DNA from: Verrucomicrobiota bacterium
GTDB lineage: Bacteria > Verrucomicrobiota > Verrucomicrobiia > Verrucomicrobiales > Verrucomicrobiaceae
NCBI GenBank assembly: GCA_023429545.1
Contig: JAEYUU010000265.1
Coordinates: 1-7,684, forward strand
DNA length: 7,684 nt
Reading direction: 5' to 3'
In this document: piece after piece, positions 1-6,031 of the stretch
How positions within the stretch are numbered: the stretch's first letter is position 1
Layout of the letters: each line of letters starts with the position of its first letter
Translations under genes and position numbers: made by a program
The notes under the pieces: model-generated
The model's database searches: none
Seen by the model: only the letters and a program-made list of their open reading frames with translations
Told to the model about the DNA's origin: nothing

Positions 1-2
1 TC

Positions 3-569
3 CCTGCCGTGGTCTATGGCCTGCTGGGTGTCCTTTTCCTGCGGAACTGGATCTACGATCTGCTCACGCCCTTCGATCCCCTCAGCGGCGACACTCTTCT
101 GACGGGCGCGGTGCTCCTTGCGGTGATGATTCTTCCCACGGTGATGACCCTTGCGGATGATGCTTTGCGCAGTGTGCCCGCAGCACAGCGCCAGGCGGCG
201 CGCGGACTCGGGCTCAATGCCACGGAAGTCGTGCTGCATGTGTGCCTCCCCCAGAGCGCACGCGGCCTCATGGCGGCGCTGCTTCTGGGATTGGGACGAG
301 CCTTGGGCGAAGCGATTGCCGTCTTCCTCGTTGTAGGTCGGCAGGACAATCAATGGCCGGAGAAGCTGCTGTCCCTCACCCCGCTTCTCGAATCCGGCCA
401 GACCATCACTACCAAGCTCGCCAGTTCCGAAACCAACATCGCCCACGGAGATCCCATCCATTGGGGCGCCATCTGCGGGCTCGCGCAGGTGCTCATGCTC
501 ATGGTGGCCGGCATCACACTGGCCAGCGTTTCACTCCAGTCCTTCTCCCGCAGCCGCCATGCGTCGTAA
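3..569 (+). CDS. pstC: Phosphate ABC transporter permease PstC, 5'-truncated
   Basis: This is the C-terminal part (188 residues) of one of the two membrane subunits of the phosphate importer PstSCAB. The frame is open from base 3 with the residues PAVVYGLLGV, which match the conserved P-S-V-V-Y-G segment in the middle of PstC. The GTG at base 9 is therefore an internal valine and the true start lies upstream of the window. Visible parts are a hydrophobic segment at the start, a second one (TGAVLLAVMILPTVMTL), and then the cytoplasmic EAA-type coupling loop (AARGLGLNATEVVLHVCLPQ) that docks on the ATPase. The typical ALGEAIAVFLVVG stretch follows, and a last transmembrane segment lies near the C-terminus. 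The stop codon overlaps the start of pstA by 11 bases, so the two are likely translationally coupled. The family call is secure; phosphate as substrate is inferred from similarity and from the pstA-pstB neighbours. Confidence 0.93.
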   Translation, partial: PAVVYGLLGVLFLRNWIYDLLTPFDPLSGDTLLTGAVLLAVMILPTVMTLADDALRSVPAAQRQAARGLGLNATEVVLHVCLPQSARGLMAALLLGLGRALGEAIAVFLVVGRQDNQWPEKLLSLTPLLESGQTITTKLASSETNIAHGDPIHWGAICGLAQVLMLMVAGITLASVSLQSFSRSRHAS

Positions 570-1413
570 GCTTGTCCACCATTGCTTCCGCGCCATCACG
601 TTCCTCTGTGCCCTGGTGTGCTGCGGCATTTTCGCGGGGCTGGTGTGGACCATCGCACGGCGCGGGCTGCCCGCGATTTCATGGCCCTTCTTCACCGAAC
701 AGATCCGCCTCGTAGGGGCCAGCGGCGGAATCTTCTACAATATCATCGGCACCGGCATTCTCCTGCTCACGGCACTCATGGCCACCCTGCCGGTGGCGAT
801 CTCGCTGGCACTGCTGCACCGCGTCTATCTGCGAAACGGCAAACGCAAGCGCGCGCTGGAGACCATGCTCCATGTGGTCAATGGCATGCCATCCATTGTG
901 TGCGGCATCTTTGGTTTCGTTGTCTTTGTGAACTACCTGGGCTGGGGCAAGTCCTGGCTCAGCGGTGGACTCCTGCTCGCCATCGTCATGCTGCCCACCG
1001 TCACGGTCGCGCTCATGGAACGCATGGCCACACTGCCCGCGAAGTATGTGGAAGCGGCGGCAGGATTGGGCCTTCGCCAGTCGCAAATCATCTGGTCGGT
1101 GATTCTGCCACAGAGCCTCAGCGGCATCATCACCGGCTCGTTGCTGGGGCTGGCGCGCATCGCGGGTGAAATCGCGCCCATCATGTTCACGGCGACCATC
1201 TTCGCGGGCGCCACCCTGCCCAAGGGCATCAAGGAAAGCCCCGTGCTCAGTCTGCCCTATCACATTTTCATTCTCGCACAGGATTCGTTCGACCCCGGTG
1301 TGGCGGAAAAAATCTGGGGCACGGCGTTGGTGATGCTTGGGCTGGTCTTCACCCTGAGCCTCATCGCCCTGCCAGCCCGGCTCAAGATTCACGAGGAGGC
1401 GCATCATGGCTGA
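559..1413 (+). CDS. pstA: Phosphate ABC transporter permease PstA
   Basis: Second inner-membrane subunit of the phosphate importer, 284 residues, a normal PstA length. An N-terminal transmembrane segment covers about residues 11-32. The PstA hallmark GGIFYNIIGTGILLL is at about 56-70, followed by a helix ending in LPVAISLALL. NGMPSIVCGIFGF (108-120) corresponds to the conserved G-[IM]-P-S-I-V-x-G-[IL]-F signature. The EAA coupling loop EAAAGLGLRQSQIIWSVILPQ is at 165-185, and the IAGEIAPIMFTA and GIKESPVLSLPYHIF segments follow, as is usual near the PstA C-terminus. The ATG at 559 overlaps the pstC stop and gives a full-length protein; no clear Shine-Dalgarno precedes it, which fits coupled translation. 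The C-terminus (HEEAHHG) overlaps the pstB start by 8 bases. With PstC it should form the channel through which PstS delivers phosphate. Confidence 0.94.
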   Translation: MRRKLVHHCFRAITFLCALVCCGIFAGLVWTIARRGLPAISWPFFTEQIRLVGASGGIFYNIIGTGILLLTALMATLPVAISLALLHRVYLRNGKRKRALETMLHVVNGMPSIVCGIFGFVVFVNYLGWGKSWLSGGLLLAIVMLPTVTVALMERMATLPAKYVEAAAGLGLRQSQIIWSVILPQSLSGIITGSLLGLARIAGEIAPIMFTATIFAGATLPKGIKESPVLSLPYHIFILAQDSFDPGVAEKIWGTALVMLGLVFTLSLIALPARLKIHEEAHHG

Positions 1414-2170
1414 AGTCATTCTCCAGACTCAAGACCTCACGGTCACTGCCGGCCCCCGCACCCTGGTGCGGGAGGCCAGCCTGGCCATACCCGCAGGAAA
1501 GATATTCGGCTTCATCGGTCCCTCGGGCGCAGGCAAGAGCACGCTGCTCAAGTCCCTCAACCGCCTAGTCGAGCTCACGCCAAACCTCCGCGTGAACGGC
1601 CAGGTGCTCTTCCACGGGAAACCCGTCTATGGCAGCGGCACGGACCCTGACGCGTTGCGCGCCCGCATCGGCATCTTGTTCCAGCAGCCTGTGGTGTTCC
1701 CCAAGAGCATCTATCAGAATGTGATCTTCGGCGTGAAACACCTCGGCGAGATTTCCCGCCGCGAGTGGCCCGCTACTGCGGAGCGCGCCCTGCGTGAAGC
1801 GGCGCTGTGGGATGAAGTGAAGGACCGCCTCAAGCAACCCGCCCTGCGCCTCTCCGTGGGCCAGCAGCAGCGCCTCTGTCTCGCCCGCACACTCGCCAGC
1901 AAGCCGGAAGTGGTGCTCATGGACGAACCCACCAGCGCCCTGGATCCGAAGAGCACGGAGGCGATTGAGGAACTGATGCTTCGTCTCAAGGAACATCACA
2001 CCCTGGTGGTAGTGACCCACAACCTGCGCCAGGCCCGCAAGGTCGCCGATGAACTCGCCTTCGTGGGCGTGCGCGACGGCGTGGGCCAGGTCCTGTGCTC
2101 CGGCCCCACTGGTGACGTGCTCGGCAACACCACCGTGAGCGAGCTTGAGGACTTCCTGTGCTGTCAGTAG
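1406..2170 (+). CDS. pstB: Phosphate ABC transporter ATP-binding protein PstB
   Basis: Cytoplasmic ATPase that powers PstCA, 254 residues. Visible motifs are Walker A GPSGAGKST (38-46), Q-loop LFQQP (91-95), signature LSVGQQQR (149-156), Walker B with D-loop VVLMDEPTSALD (169-180) and the switch histidine in VVVTHN (H205). The stretches DEVKDRLKQPALRLS and EPTSALDPKSTEAIEEL are close to classical PstB. Two things are unusual: the second position of the LSGGQ signature is Val, and the C-terminus (VSELEDFLCCQ) lacks the usual PstB ending of the TEDYI-GRFG type. The Q-loop also lacks the common PNPFP version. The start at 1406 is well supported by AGGAGG at 1394-1399, six bases upstream, and overlaps the pstA stop. 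This is the last gene of the operon in the window, and no phoU follows it. The ATPase call is secure; phosphate specificity rests on the neighbours and on overall resemblance. Confidence 0.92.
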   Translation: MAEVILQTQDLTVTAGPRTLVREASLAIPAGKIFGFIGPSGAGKSTLLKSLNRLVELTPNLRVNGQVLFHGKPVYGSGTDPDALRARIGILFQQPVVFPKSIYQNVIFGVKHLGEISRREWPATAERALREAALWDEVKDRLKQPALRLSVGQQQRLCLARTLASKPEVVLMDEPTSALDPKSTEAIEELMLRLKEHHTLVVVTHNLRQARKVADELAFVGVRDGVGQVLCSGPTGDVLGNTTVSELEDFLCCQ

Positions 2171-2198
2171 TCAGGGCAGACCCAGCTCCATGAGTTGG

Positions 2199-2320
2199 AA
2201 CGCAAAGCAGCAAAGAGCTCCCTGAAAAAGCAGACTCAGTGTCTCGGCTGCACTCGTACGATTGGACAGCTGTCTCTTCACGCATCTTGCATTTCCTTTG
2301 TTGCTTCGCTGCTTTGCGCT
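2199..2320. repeat. Inverted pair of a CGCAAAGCAGC element in the pst-zinc intergenic gap
   Basis: CGCAAAGCAGC at 2201-2211 recurs as its exact reverse complement at 2308-2318, with about 96 bases between the arms. Both arms extend imperfectly: AACGCAAAGCAGCAAAG on the left (2199-2215), and on the right, read on the minus strand, AGCGCAAAGCAGCGAAG followed by CAACAAAG (2296-2320). Elements of the form AACGCAAAG-x-CGCAAAG are, from memory, frequent dispersed intergenic sequences in several bacterial phyla. A fold of the two arms could act as a transcription end after pstB, but there is no T tract and the loop is long. I see no gene here: the open frames crossing it look like by-products of the repeat. 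Confidence 0.5.
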
Positions 2321-2342
2321 AATCCCTACGCGCCCATTAAAC

Positions 2343-2355
2343 GCAATTTCATTGC
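2343..2355. promoter_or_regulatory. Candidate operator palindrome GCAAT-TTC-ATTGC
   Basis: A perfect 5-3-5 inverted repeat lies 64 bases upstream of the barrel gene at the head of the zinc locus. A good -10-like hexamer, TAATAT, is at 2392-2397, but a matching -35 box at proper spacing is poor (TTGAAC at 2364-2369 is 22 bases away). The palindrome would sit upstream of or around the -35 region. Fur-family regulators such as Zur bind AT-rich palindromes of similar size. Assigning this one to Zur is a guess from position only, and no second copy was seen in the window. Confidence 0.25.
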
Positions 2356-2391
2356 AAAAGCACTTGAACGGCGAATGCGACCCATTTACGT

Positions 2392-2397
2392 TAATAT
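2392..2397 (+). promoter_or_regulatory. Possible -10 element of the zinc-locus promoter
   Basis: TAATAT lies 22 bases before the ATG of the outer-membrane protein gene, in the most AT-rich part of the gap, and would give a very short leader. No convincing -35 hexamer is present at 16-18 bases, so the promoter would be weak or activator-dependent. Support is positional only. Confidence 0.25.
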
Positions 2398-2418
2398 GCC
2401 ACTCTCCCGAGAAACCTC

Positions 2419-3684
2419 ATGAAGCTGACCTGCCTCTCCCTGCTTTGTACTGCCCTCGTTTTTAACTCCTCATCCTTGCAGGCAGGCACCGCCCCGCCCG
2501 TCGCTGGCGATTCACCAGCAACCCACTCCAGTGAACCCAACTGGCTTACCGGTGAAAACGTCAGCCTTGGCGGCATGGTCTTCCCCCACCTCCATTTCCA
2601 AAGCGTCTATGGCGGGACCACGGCGGATGAAGTGGAGCATTTGGGTGCCGGACATCATGATGCCGTAAGCGATGGCTGGACCATCCAGGGCTTCGAGTTC
2701 GGCGCTTCGCTGCGGCCGGTGGAGTGGTTCGAGGCCTTTGGCACCTACCACCTTTTCCAGGAAGCGGACTCACGCGACTGGGACGGCGAGTTCGAAGAGT
2801 GGTTCGGCAAAATCAAAAACATTCCCGGCGGCTTCGAACTGCGGGGCGGCCGCTACCTCAACCGCTTCGGCTTCCACAATCAGACGCACACCCATGGGTG
2901 GGACTTCGTGGACAACAACCTCGTGAACGGTCGCTTCCTGGGAGACGACGGTCTCTACACCATCGGTGGTGAGGTCACGTGGACGCTGCCCGTGAGCTGG
3001 ACCTCGCTCATCAGTGTGAGCGTGGGCGTGGCTCCAGAGCATGATCACGACCACGAGGGGCATGAGCATGAAGAACCCGCGTTTGAAGCGGAAGGTGCCC
3101 TGTTCAACGACACCTTCATGACAGCGAACTGGACGAACAACTGGGACTACAACGATTTTCACCAGTTCCGCTTCGGCGCGAGCGGCGCGTGGGGAGACAA
3201 CGAATTCGGCGAGACCTCCCAGGTGTACGGCCTGCATGTCGAGTACCAGTGGCGGGAGAATGGCTACGAGTCAGGCGGGCGCTACCTCCGCTGGCGCACG
3301 GAAGGCATGCTGCGGCACTTCGACGCCGTGGCGGAAGAACTTCACGAACATGAGGAGGAGCAGGGTGCACCTCACGAAGAGCAGAATGAGGAATACCACG
3401 TGGAGTCCGGCAGCTTCAGTGAATTCGGCATCTACAGTGCGCTGGCGTATGGCCTGGGCAATGGCCTGGAACTCGGCCTGCGGGGCGAATTCGTGGAGGG
3501 AATCGCCGACGCCGGACTCGATGAACGCTACCGCTTGAGCCCATCCGTGACATATTATTTCAATCCGCAACGCACCCTCTATCTGCGCACCCAGTACAAT
3601 TTCGACCACTCCAATGACTTTGGCGACGAGCACAGCGTCTGGGCCCAGGTGGGCTTCAACTGGGGCAGCCGCGAAGTCCGCTGA
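2419..3684 (+). CDS. Histidine-rich outer-membrane β-barrel protein, putative zinc porin
   Basis: A 421-residue protein that probably lets zinc, or a zinc complex, cross the outer membrane. It starts with a Sec signal peptide (residues 1-22, cleavage after SLQA). The rest is rich in alternating aromatic and glycine strands typical of barrels, such as GFEFGASLRP, FELRGGRYLNRFGF, YRLSPSVTYYF and VWAQVGFNW near the C-terminus. Two predicted loops are His/Glu-rich: HDHDHEGHEHEE (208-219) and residues 309-327, which contain HEHEEE and two further His. Another His cluster is at 157-159, just before WDFVDNNLVNGRFLG (161-175). That stretch resembles proteins often annotated as zinc-regulated TonB-dependent receptors. 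However, I see no plug domain and no TonB box, and the length is far below a true TonB receptor, so a porin-type channel is the better description. It heads the zinc cluster, 74 bases before the binding-protein gene. No Shine-Dalgarno is evident. Zinc as substrate is inferred from the His loops and the neighbours. Confidence 0.78.
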   Translation: MKLTCLSLLCTALVFNSSSLQAGTAPPVAGDSPATHSSEPNWLTGENVSLGGMVFPHLHFQSVYGGTTADEVEHLGAGHHDAVSDGWTIQGFEFGASLRPVEWFEAFGTYHLFQEADSRDWDGEFEEWFGKIKNIPGGFELRGGRYLNRFGFHNQTHTHGWDFVDNNLVNGRFLGDDGLYTIGGEVTWTLPVSWTSLISVSVGVAPEHDHDHEGHEHEEPAFEAEGALFNDTFMTANWTNNWDYNDFHQFRFGASGAWGDNEFGETSQVYGLHVEYQWRENGYESGGRYLRWRTEGMLRHFDAVAEELHEHEEEQGAPHEEQNEEYHVESGSFSEFGIYSALAYGLGNGLELGLRGEFVEGIADAGLDERYRLSPSVTYYFNPQRTLYLRTQYNFDHSNDFGDEHSVWAQVGFNWGSREVR

Positions 3685-3758
3685 CAGCCCTGATTCTTTT
3701 CCCGCGTATCGCGCGTAGCCCTTCTGCAACACAAGAAATACACCCACTTCCTGCCACC

Positions 3759-4664
3759 ATGAAAACCCCGCTCAAACTCGCCGCCGCACTGCTTGCGCTG
3801 GCGTGCACCACCAGCGCCCCTGCCCAGTTGAAGGTAGCCAGTCTCCACCCCTTGCTGGGTGACCTCGCCCGCCAGGTCGGTGGTGACAAGGTGGTGGTGG
3901 TGGACCTGCTGCGTCCGGGCGCGGATGCGCACCACTTCGAGCCCACCACCAAGGATCTCGCGGCCGCCTCAGGCGTGAAGGTGATCCTCGCCAGCGGCAA
4001 GAAATTGGAAAGCTACCTGCCCAAGATCACCGACACCTTCGCCGGAACGGCCGAGATTTTGGAAGTGGGACGCACGATTCCAAGCATCAAGATTGAAGCC
4101 GGAAGTGAGATCTTCATGTGCTGCCCGGCGCACACGGCCGGCGGCATCGACCCCCACTGGTGGCACAGCGCGGACAACATGCGCCGCGCCGCCCGCGTGG
4201 TGGCTGATTCCTTCAGCAAGGCCGACCCCGCCAATGCCGCCACCTACAAGGCAAACGCCGAGGCCGCGAGCCAGAAATTCGCCGCGCTGAAGAGCTGGGC
4301 ACAGGAGCAGATCAACACCATCCCCCGCAATGAGCGCAAGCTGGTGACCTCACACGCGTCCTTCGGCTACTTCTGCAAGGAGTATGGCTTCAAGACCATC
4401 CCATTGCTCGGCATCTCGCGTGAGGATGAGGCTTCGCTCAAGTACATCTCGGAAACCATCAAGCTCATCAAGGAGCACCACATCCGCGCCGTGTTCGCCG
4501 ACGACCAGGTGAACCCCAAGGTGCTGACTGAAATCGTGCGCGAAACCGGCGTGAAGGTGGGCAAGCCCCTCGTGGCGGACGGCACCTCCCCCGCGGCGCA
4601 CACCTTTGAAGCCATGCTGAAGCACAATGTCGAGTCCATCGTCGCAGCGCTGAGGCCCCAGTAA
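3759..4664 (+). CDS. znuA: Zinc ABC transporter periplasmic binding protein, ZnuA/TroA family
   Basis: A 301-residue cluster A-I metal-binding lipoprotein or periplasmic protein that hands metal to the ZnuB permease. The signal sequence covers residues 1-23. Cleavage at APA-Q is plausible; LALAC is close to a lipobox but not canonical. The four expected ligands are visible: H58 in AHHFEPT, H133 in DPHWWH, H199 in SHASFGYF and D274 in VADGTSP. Having His rather than Glu at the third position matches zinc-type members (TroA, ZnuA) and not the manganese-type PsaA/MntC set. The long His-rich loop of classical ZnuA is absent. In its place is a short loop with two cysteines, EIFMCCPAHTAGG (117-129), and extra His at 59 and 136. 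The gene follows the barrel gene and is followed by a hairpin terminator. Family membership is very secure; zinc over manganese is likely but not proven. Confidence 0.9.
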   Translation: MKTPLKLAAALLALACTTSAPAQLKVASLHPLLGDLARQVGGDKVVVVDLLRPGADAHHFEPTTKDLAAASGVKVILASGKKLESYLPKITDTFAGTAEILEVGRTIPSIKIEAGSEIFMCCPAHTAGGIDPHWWHSADNMRRAARVVADSFSKADPANAATYKANAEAASQKFAALKSWAQEQINTIPRNERKLVTSHASFGYFCKEYGFKTIPLLGISREDEASLKYISETIKLIKEHHIRAVFADDQVNPKVLTEIVRETGVKVGKPLVADGTSPAAHTFEAMLKHNVESIVAALRPQ

Positions 4665-4673
4665 ATGTACATT
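4664..4673. other. Ten-base palindrome AATGTACATT at the end of znuA
   Basis: A perfect palindrome starts on the last base of the znuA stop codon and lies about 30 bases before the terminator hairpin. It could be chance or a small protein-binding site. Nothing else supports a role. Confidence 0.15.
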
Positions 4674-4700
4674 CCCTTGAGCCGGTACAGAGCACCAGAT

Positions 4701-4745
4701 AAGAAGGGCGCGTTGCCGGCGAAGGCAATTCGCCCTCCTTTCTTG
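4701..4745 (+). terminator. Hairpin terminator between znuA and the downstream genes
   Basis: AGGGCG (4705-4710) pairs with CGCCCT (4731-4736). Inside it TTGCC (4713-4717) pairs with GGCAA (4724-4728) around a GGCGAA loop. One C/U mismatch and one G-U pair join the two helices, giving a nearly continuous stem of about 13 pairs. The downstream side continues CCTTTCTT, a moderate pyrimidine tract. This is the best intrinsic terminator in the window. Because the remaining transporter genes follow on the same strand within 60 bases, it probably works as a partial stop. The alternative is that the downstream genes have their own start: a TTGACG at 4743-4748 could be a -35 box, though the -10 choices are weak. 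Confidence 0.65.
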
Positions 4746-4751
4746 ACGTCC

Positions 4752-4762
4752 CGTGAATCACG
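4752..4762. promoter_or_regulatory. Candidate operator palindrome CGTGA-A-TCACG
   Basis: A perfect 5-1-5 inverted repeat lies directly after the terminator and a possible -35 box (TTGACG, 4743-4748), about 35 bases before the next gene start. The position would suit a repressor controlling a second promoter for the last three genes. The sequence differs from the palindrome at 2343-2355, so they are unlikely to be sites for the same regulator. Confidence 0.2.
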
Positions 4763-4796
4763 CATAACGCCTAACCCTTAACTTCCGACCCCTGTC

Positions 4797-5246
4797 GTGC
4801 GCGGCTTCCCTCCTCTTCACGTGCTCACCTTTGCGGTGGCATTCGCGCTGCTCGCCATCCCGCTTTCGCATCTCACGTTTGCGCGCCTTGATGAAACTCC
4901 GGTAGCACTGGTCAAGGCGGAGCAGCGGGTGGACGGGACCGTGGCCACCTTCATCCGTGTGCGGCTGGCGCACCAACCGGCCACGCTCTCACTGACGGTC
5001 GATGGCAAGGAACTGCTGTCACCAGAGCAGCAGAAACCCCAGGAGCTGGATCTCTCGTTTGAAACAGCGCTGATCATTCCCGCGGATGGACTGGAGATTT
5101 ATGCACGGGCCACCTGGCCGGAAGGCACACCGGATACGGCAGTCACCATCGATCTCGAACCCAGCGAGAAGGATCCAAAATCGAAAACCAACTGGTCCAC
5201 GGGCCCCGCACTCAAGGCTCCCTATCAGTTTCAGTGGAAGCAATAA
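4797..5246 (+). CDS. Membrane-anchored extracytoplasmic protein of unknown function
   Basis: A 149-residue protein that I do not recognise. One hydrophobic helix spans about residues 8-24 (HVLTFAVAFALLAIPLSHL) after a short N-terminus with one Arg. An uncleaved anchor or signal peptide is therefore expected, with the remaining ~120 residues outside the cytoplasm. That part alternates short polar and hydrophobic stretches (TLSLTVDGKELL, LEIYARATWPEG, TAVTIDLEP) and looks like an all-β sandwich. There are no cysteines and no His-rich segment. The GTG at 4797 is the longest start; a second GTG at 4821 would remove eight residues and place the helix at the very N-terminus. Neither has a clear Shine-Dalgarno. 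The stop lies inside or just before the start of the ATPase gene, depending on which ATPase start is used, so the genes are tightly linked. By position it may be an accessory part of the zinc importer; this is inference from context only. Confidence 0.72.
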   Translation: MRGFPPLHVLTFAVAFALLAIPLSHLTFARLDETPVALVKAEQRVDGTVATFIRVRLAHQPATLSLTVDGKELLSPEQQKPQELDLSFETALIIPADGLEIYARATWPEGTPDTAVTIDLEPSEKDPKSKTNWSTGPALKAPYQFQWKQ

Positions 5247-5257
5247 CGCACCATCGC

Positions 5258-6031
5258 ATGCACGCGCACAGCCACGATCACACGCACGAGCATGTCTGCT
5301 GGGGGCACAGCACCCACAGCGCGGCACACCACCACCGGCTGGAGGTCTCGGACCTGACGGTGAGTTACCGCGATGTGCTGGCCCTGCAGGGCATCAAGTT
5401 CAGCACGGAGTGTGGCCGCAGCATGGCGCTGGTAGGGCCCAATGGAGCGGGCAAGAGCACCCTGCTCAAGGCGCTTGCTGGTCTGCTCCGGCCCGAGGCG
5501 GGCACCATTCTCTGGCGTGGAAAGGCCCTCACCCGCAGCAGCCATGAGCTGGCCTACCTCCCCCAGCGTGGCGACGTGGACTGGAACTTCCCCATCACCG
5601 TGCGCGGTCTGGTGGAGATGGGCCGCTATCCCAACCTCGGCCTGTGGAGGCGCTACTCAAAACACGACGAGGAAATCGTGGAGCGCGCGCTGGCGGCCAT
5701 GAACCTGCTCGACCTGCAGAAGCGGCAGATCAGCGCCCTCAGCGGTGGGCAGCAGCAGCGCACCTTCATCGCCCGCGCCCTGGCCCAGGAGGCGCATGTG
5801 CTCCTCCTGGATGAACCCTTCACCGGGCTGGACAAACCCGCGCAGGAGACGCTGGAGCAGCTCTTCCGCGACCTCACCAAGGAGGGCCGCCTCCTCATCG
5901 CCAGCCATCATGACCTGCAGACCGTCTCCGGCATCTTCAATGACGTCCTGATGCTGAAACGCCAGCAGACCGCCTTCGGACCGGTGAAGGACGTGTTCAC
6001 GGAAGAAATTATCAAGTCCACCTACGCATGA
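5258..6031 (+). CDS. znuC: Zinc ABC transporter ATP-binding protein with His-rich N-terminus, ZnuC-type
   Basis: Cytoplasmic ATPase of the metal importer, 257 residues from the ATG at 5258. An in-frame GTG at 5234 would add eight residues and overlap the previous gene by 13 bases. I prefer the ATG because the His-rich segment then begins immediately (MHAHSHDHTHEH), but translation from the GTG cannot be excluded. The first 26 residues contain 11 His plus Cys14 and precede the normal domain start (LEVSDLTVSYRD). In ATG numbering, the motifs are Walker A GPNGAGKST (60-68), Q-loop Q103, signature LSGGQQQR (161-168), Walker B VLLLDEPFTGLD (181-192) and switch His218 in SHHDL. VDWNFPITVRGLVEMGRY (107-124) is characteristic of the zinc/manganese/iron ATPase subfamily. 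The stop overlaps the permease start as ATGA. The His tail could bind Zn and sense or buffer it, which is inference. Confidence 0.9.
   Translation: MHAHSHDHTHEHVCWGHSTHSAAHHHRLEVSDLTVSYRDVLALQGIKFSTECGRSMALVGPNGAGKSTLLKALAGLLRPEAGTILWRGKALTRSSHELAYLPQRGDVDWNFPITVRGLVEMGRYPNLGLWRRYSKHDEEIVERALAAMNLLDLQKRQISALSGGQQQRTFIARALAQEAHVLLLDEPFTGLDKPAQETLEQLFRDLTKEGRLLIASHHDLQTVSGIFNDVLMLKRQQTAFGPVKDVFTEEIIKSTYA

Noticed and set aside
679..1419. 246-codon minus-strand open frame opposite pstA
   Set aside because: An antisense shadow of pstA with biased D/H/Q/R composition and no motifs.
2195..2422. 75-codon plus-strand open frame with TTG start that overlaps the barrel start as ATGA
   Set aside because: It begins inside the CGCAAAGCAGC repeat, uses a rare start and has no recognisable protein pattern. 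The overlap is most likely chance.
2419..3684. Calling the barrel a TonB-dependent receptor
   Set aside because: There is no visible TonB box or plug domain, and 421 residues is too short for that family. The label seems to be an inherited annotation.
3704..3714. CGCG-TAT-CGCG inverted repeat between the barrel and binding-protein genes
   Set aside because: The four-pair arms are too short and G+C-biased to stand out from chance, and no T tract follows.
3759..4664. Manganese or iron specificity for the binding protein
   Set aside because: The third ligand position is His199, not Glu as in the manganese-type PsaA/MntC set, and the surrounding His-rich proteins favour zinc. Not fully excluded, since TroA binds both.
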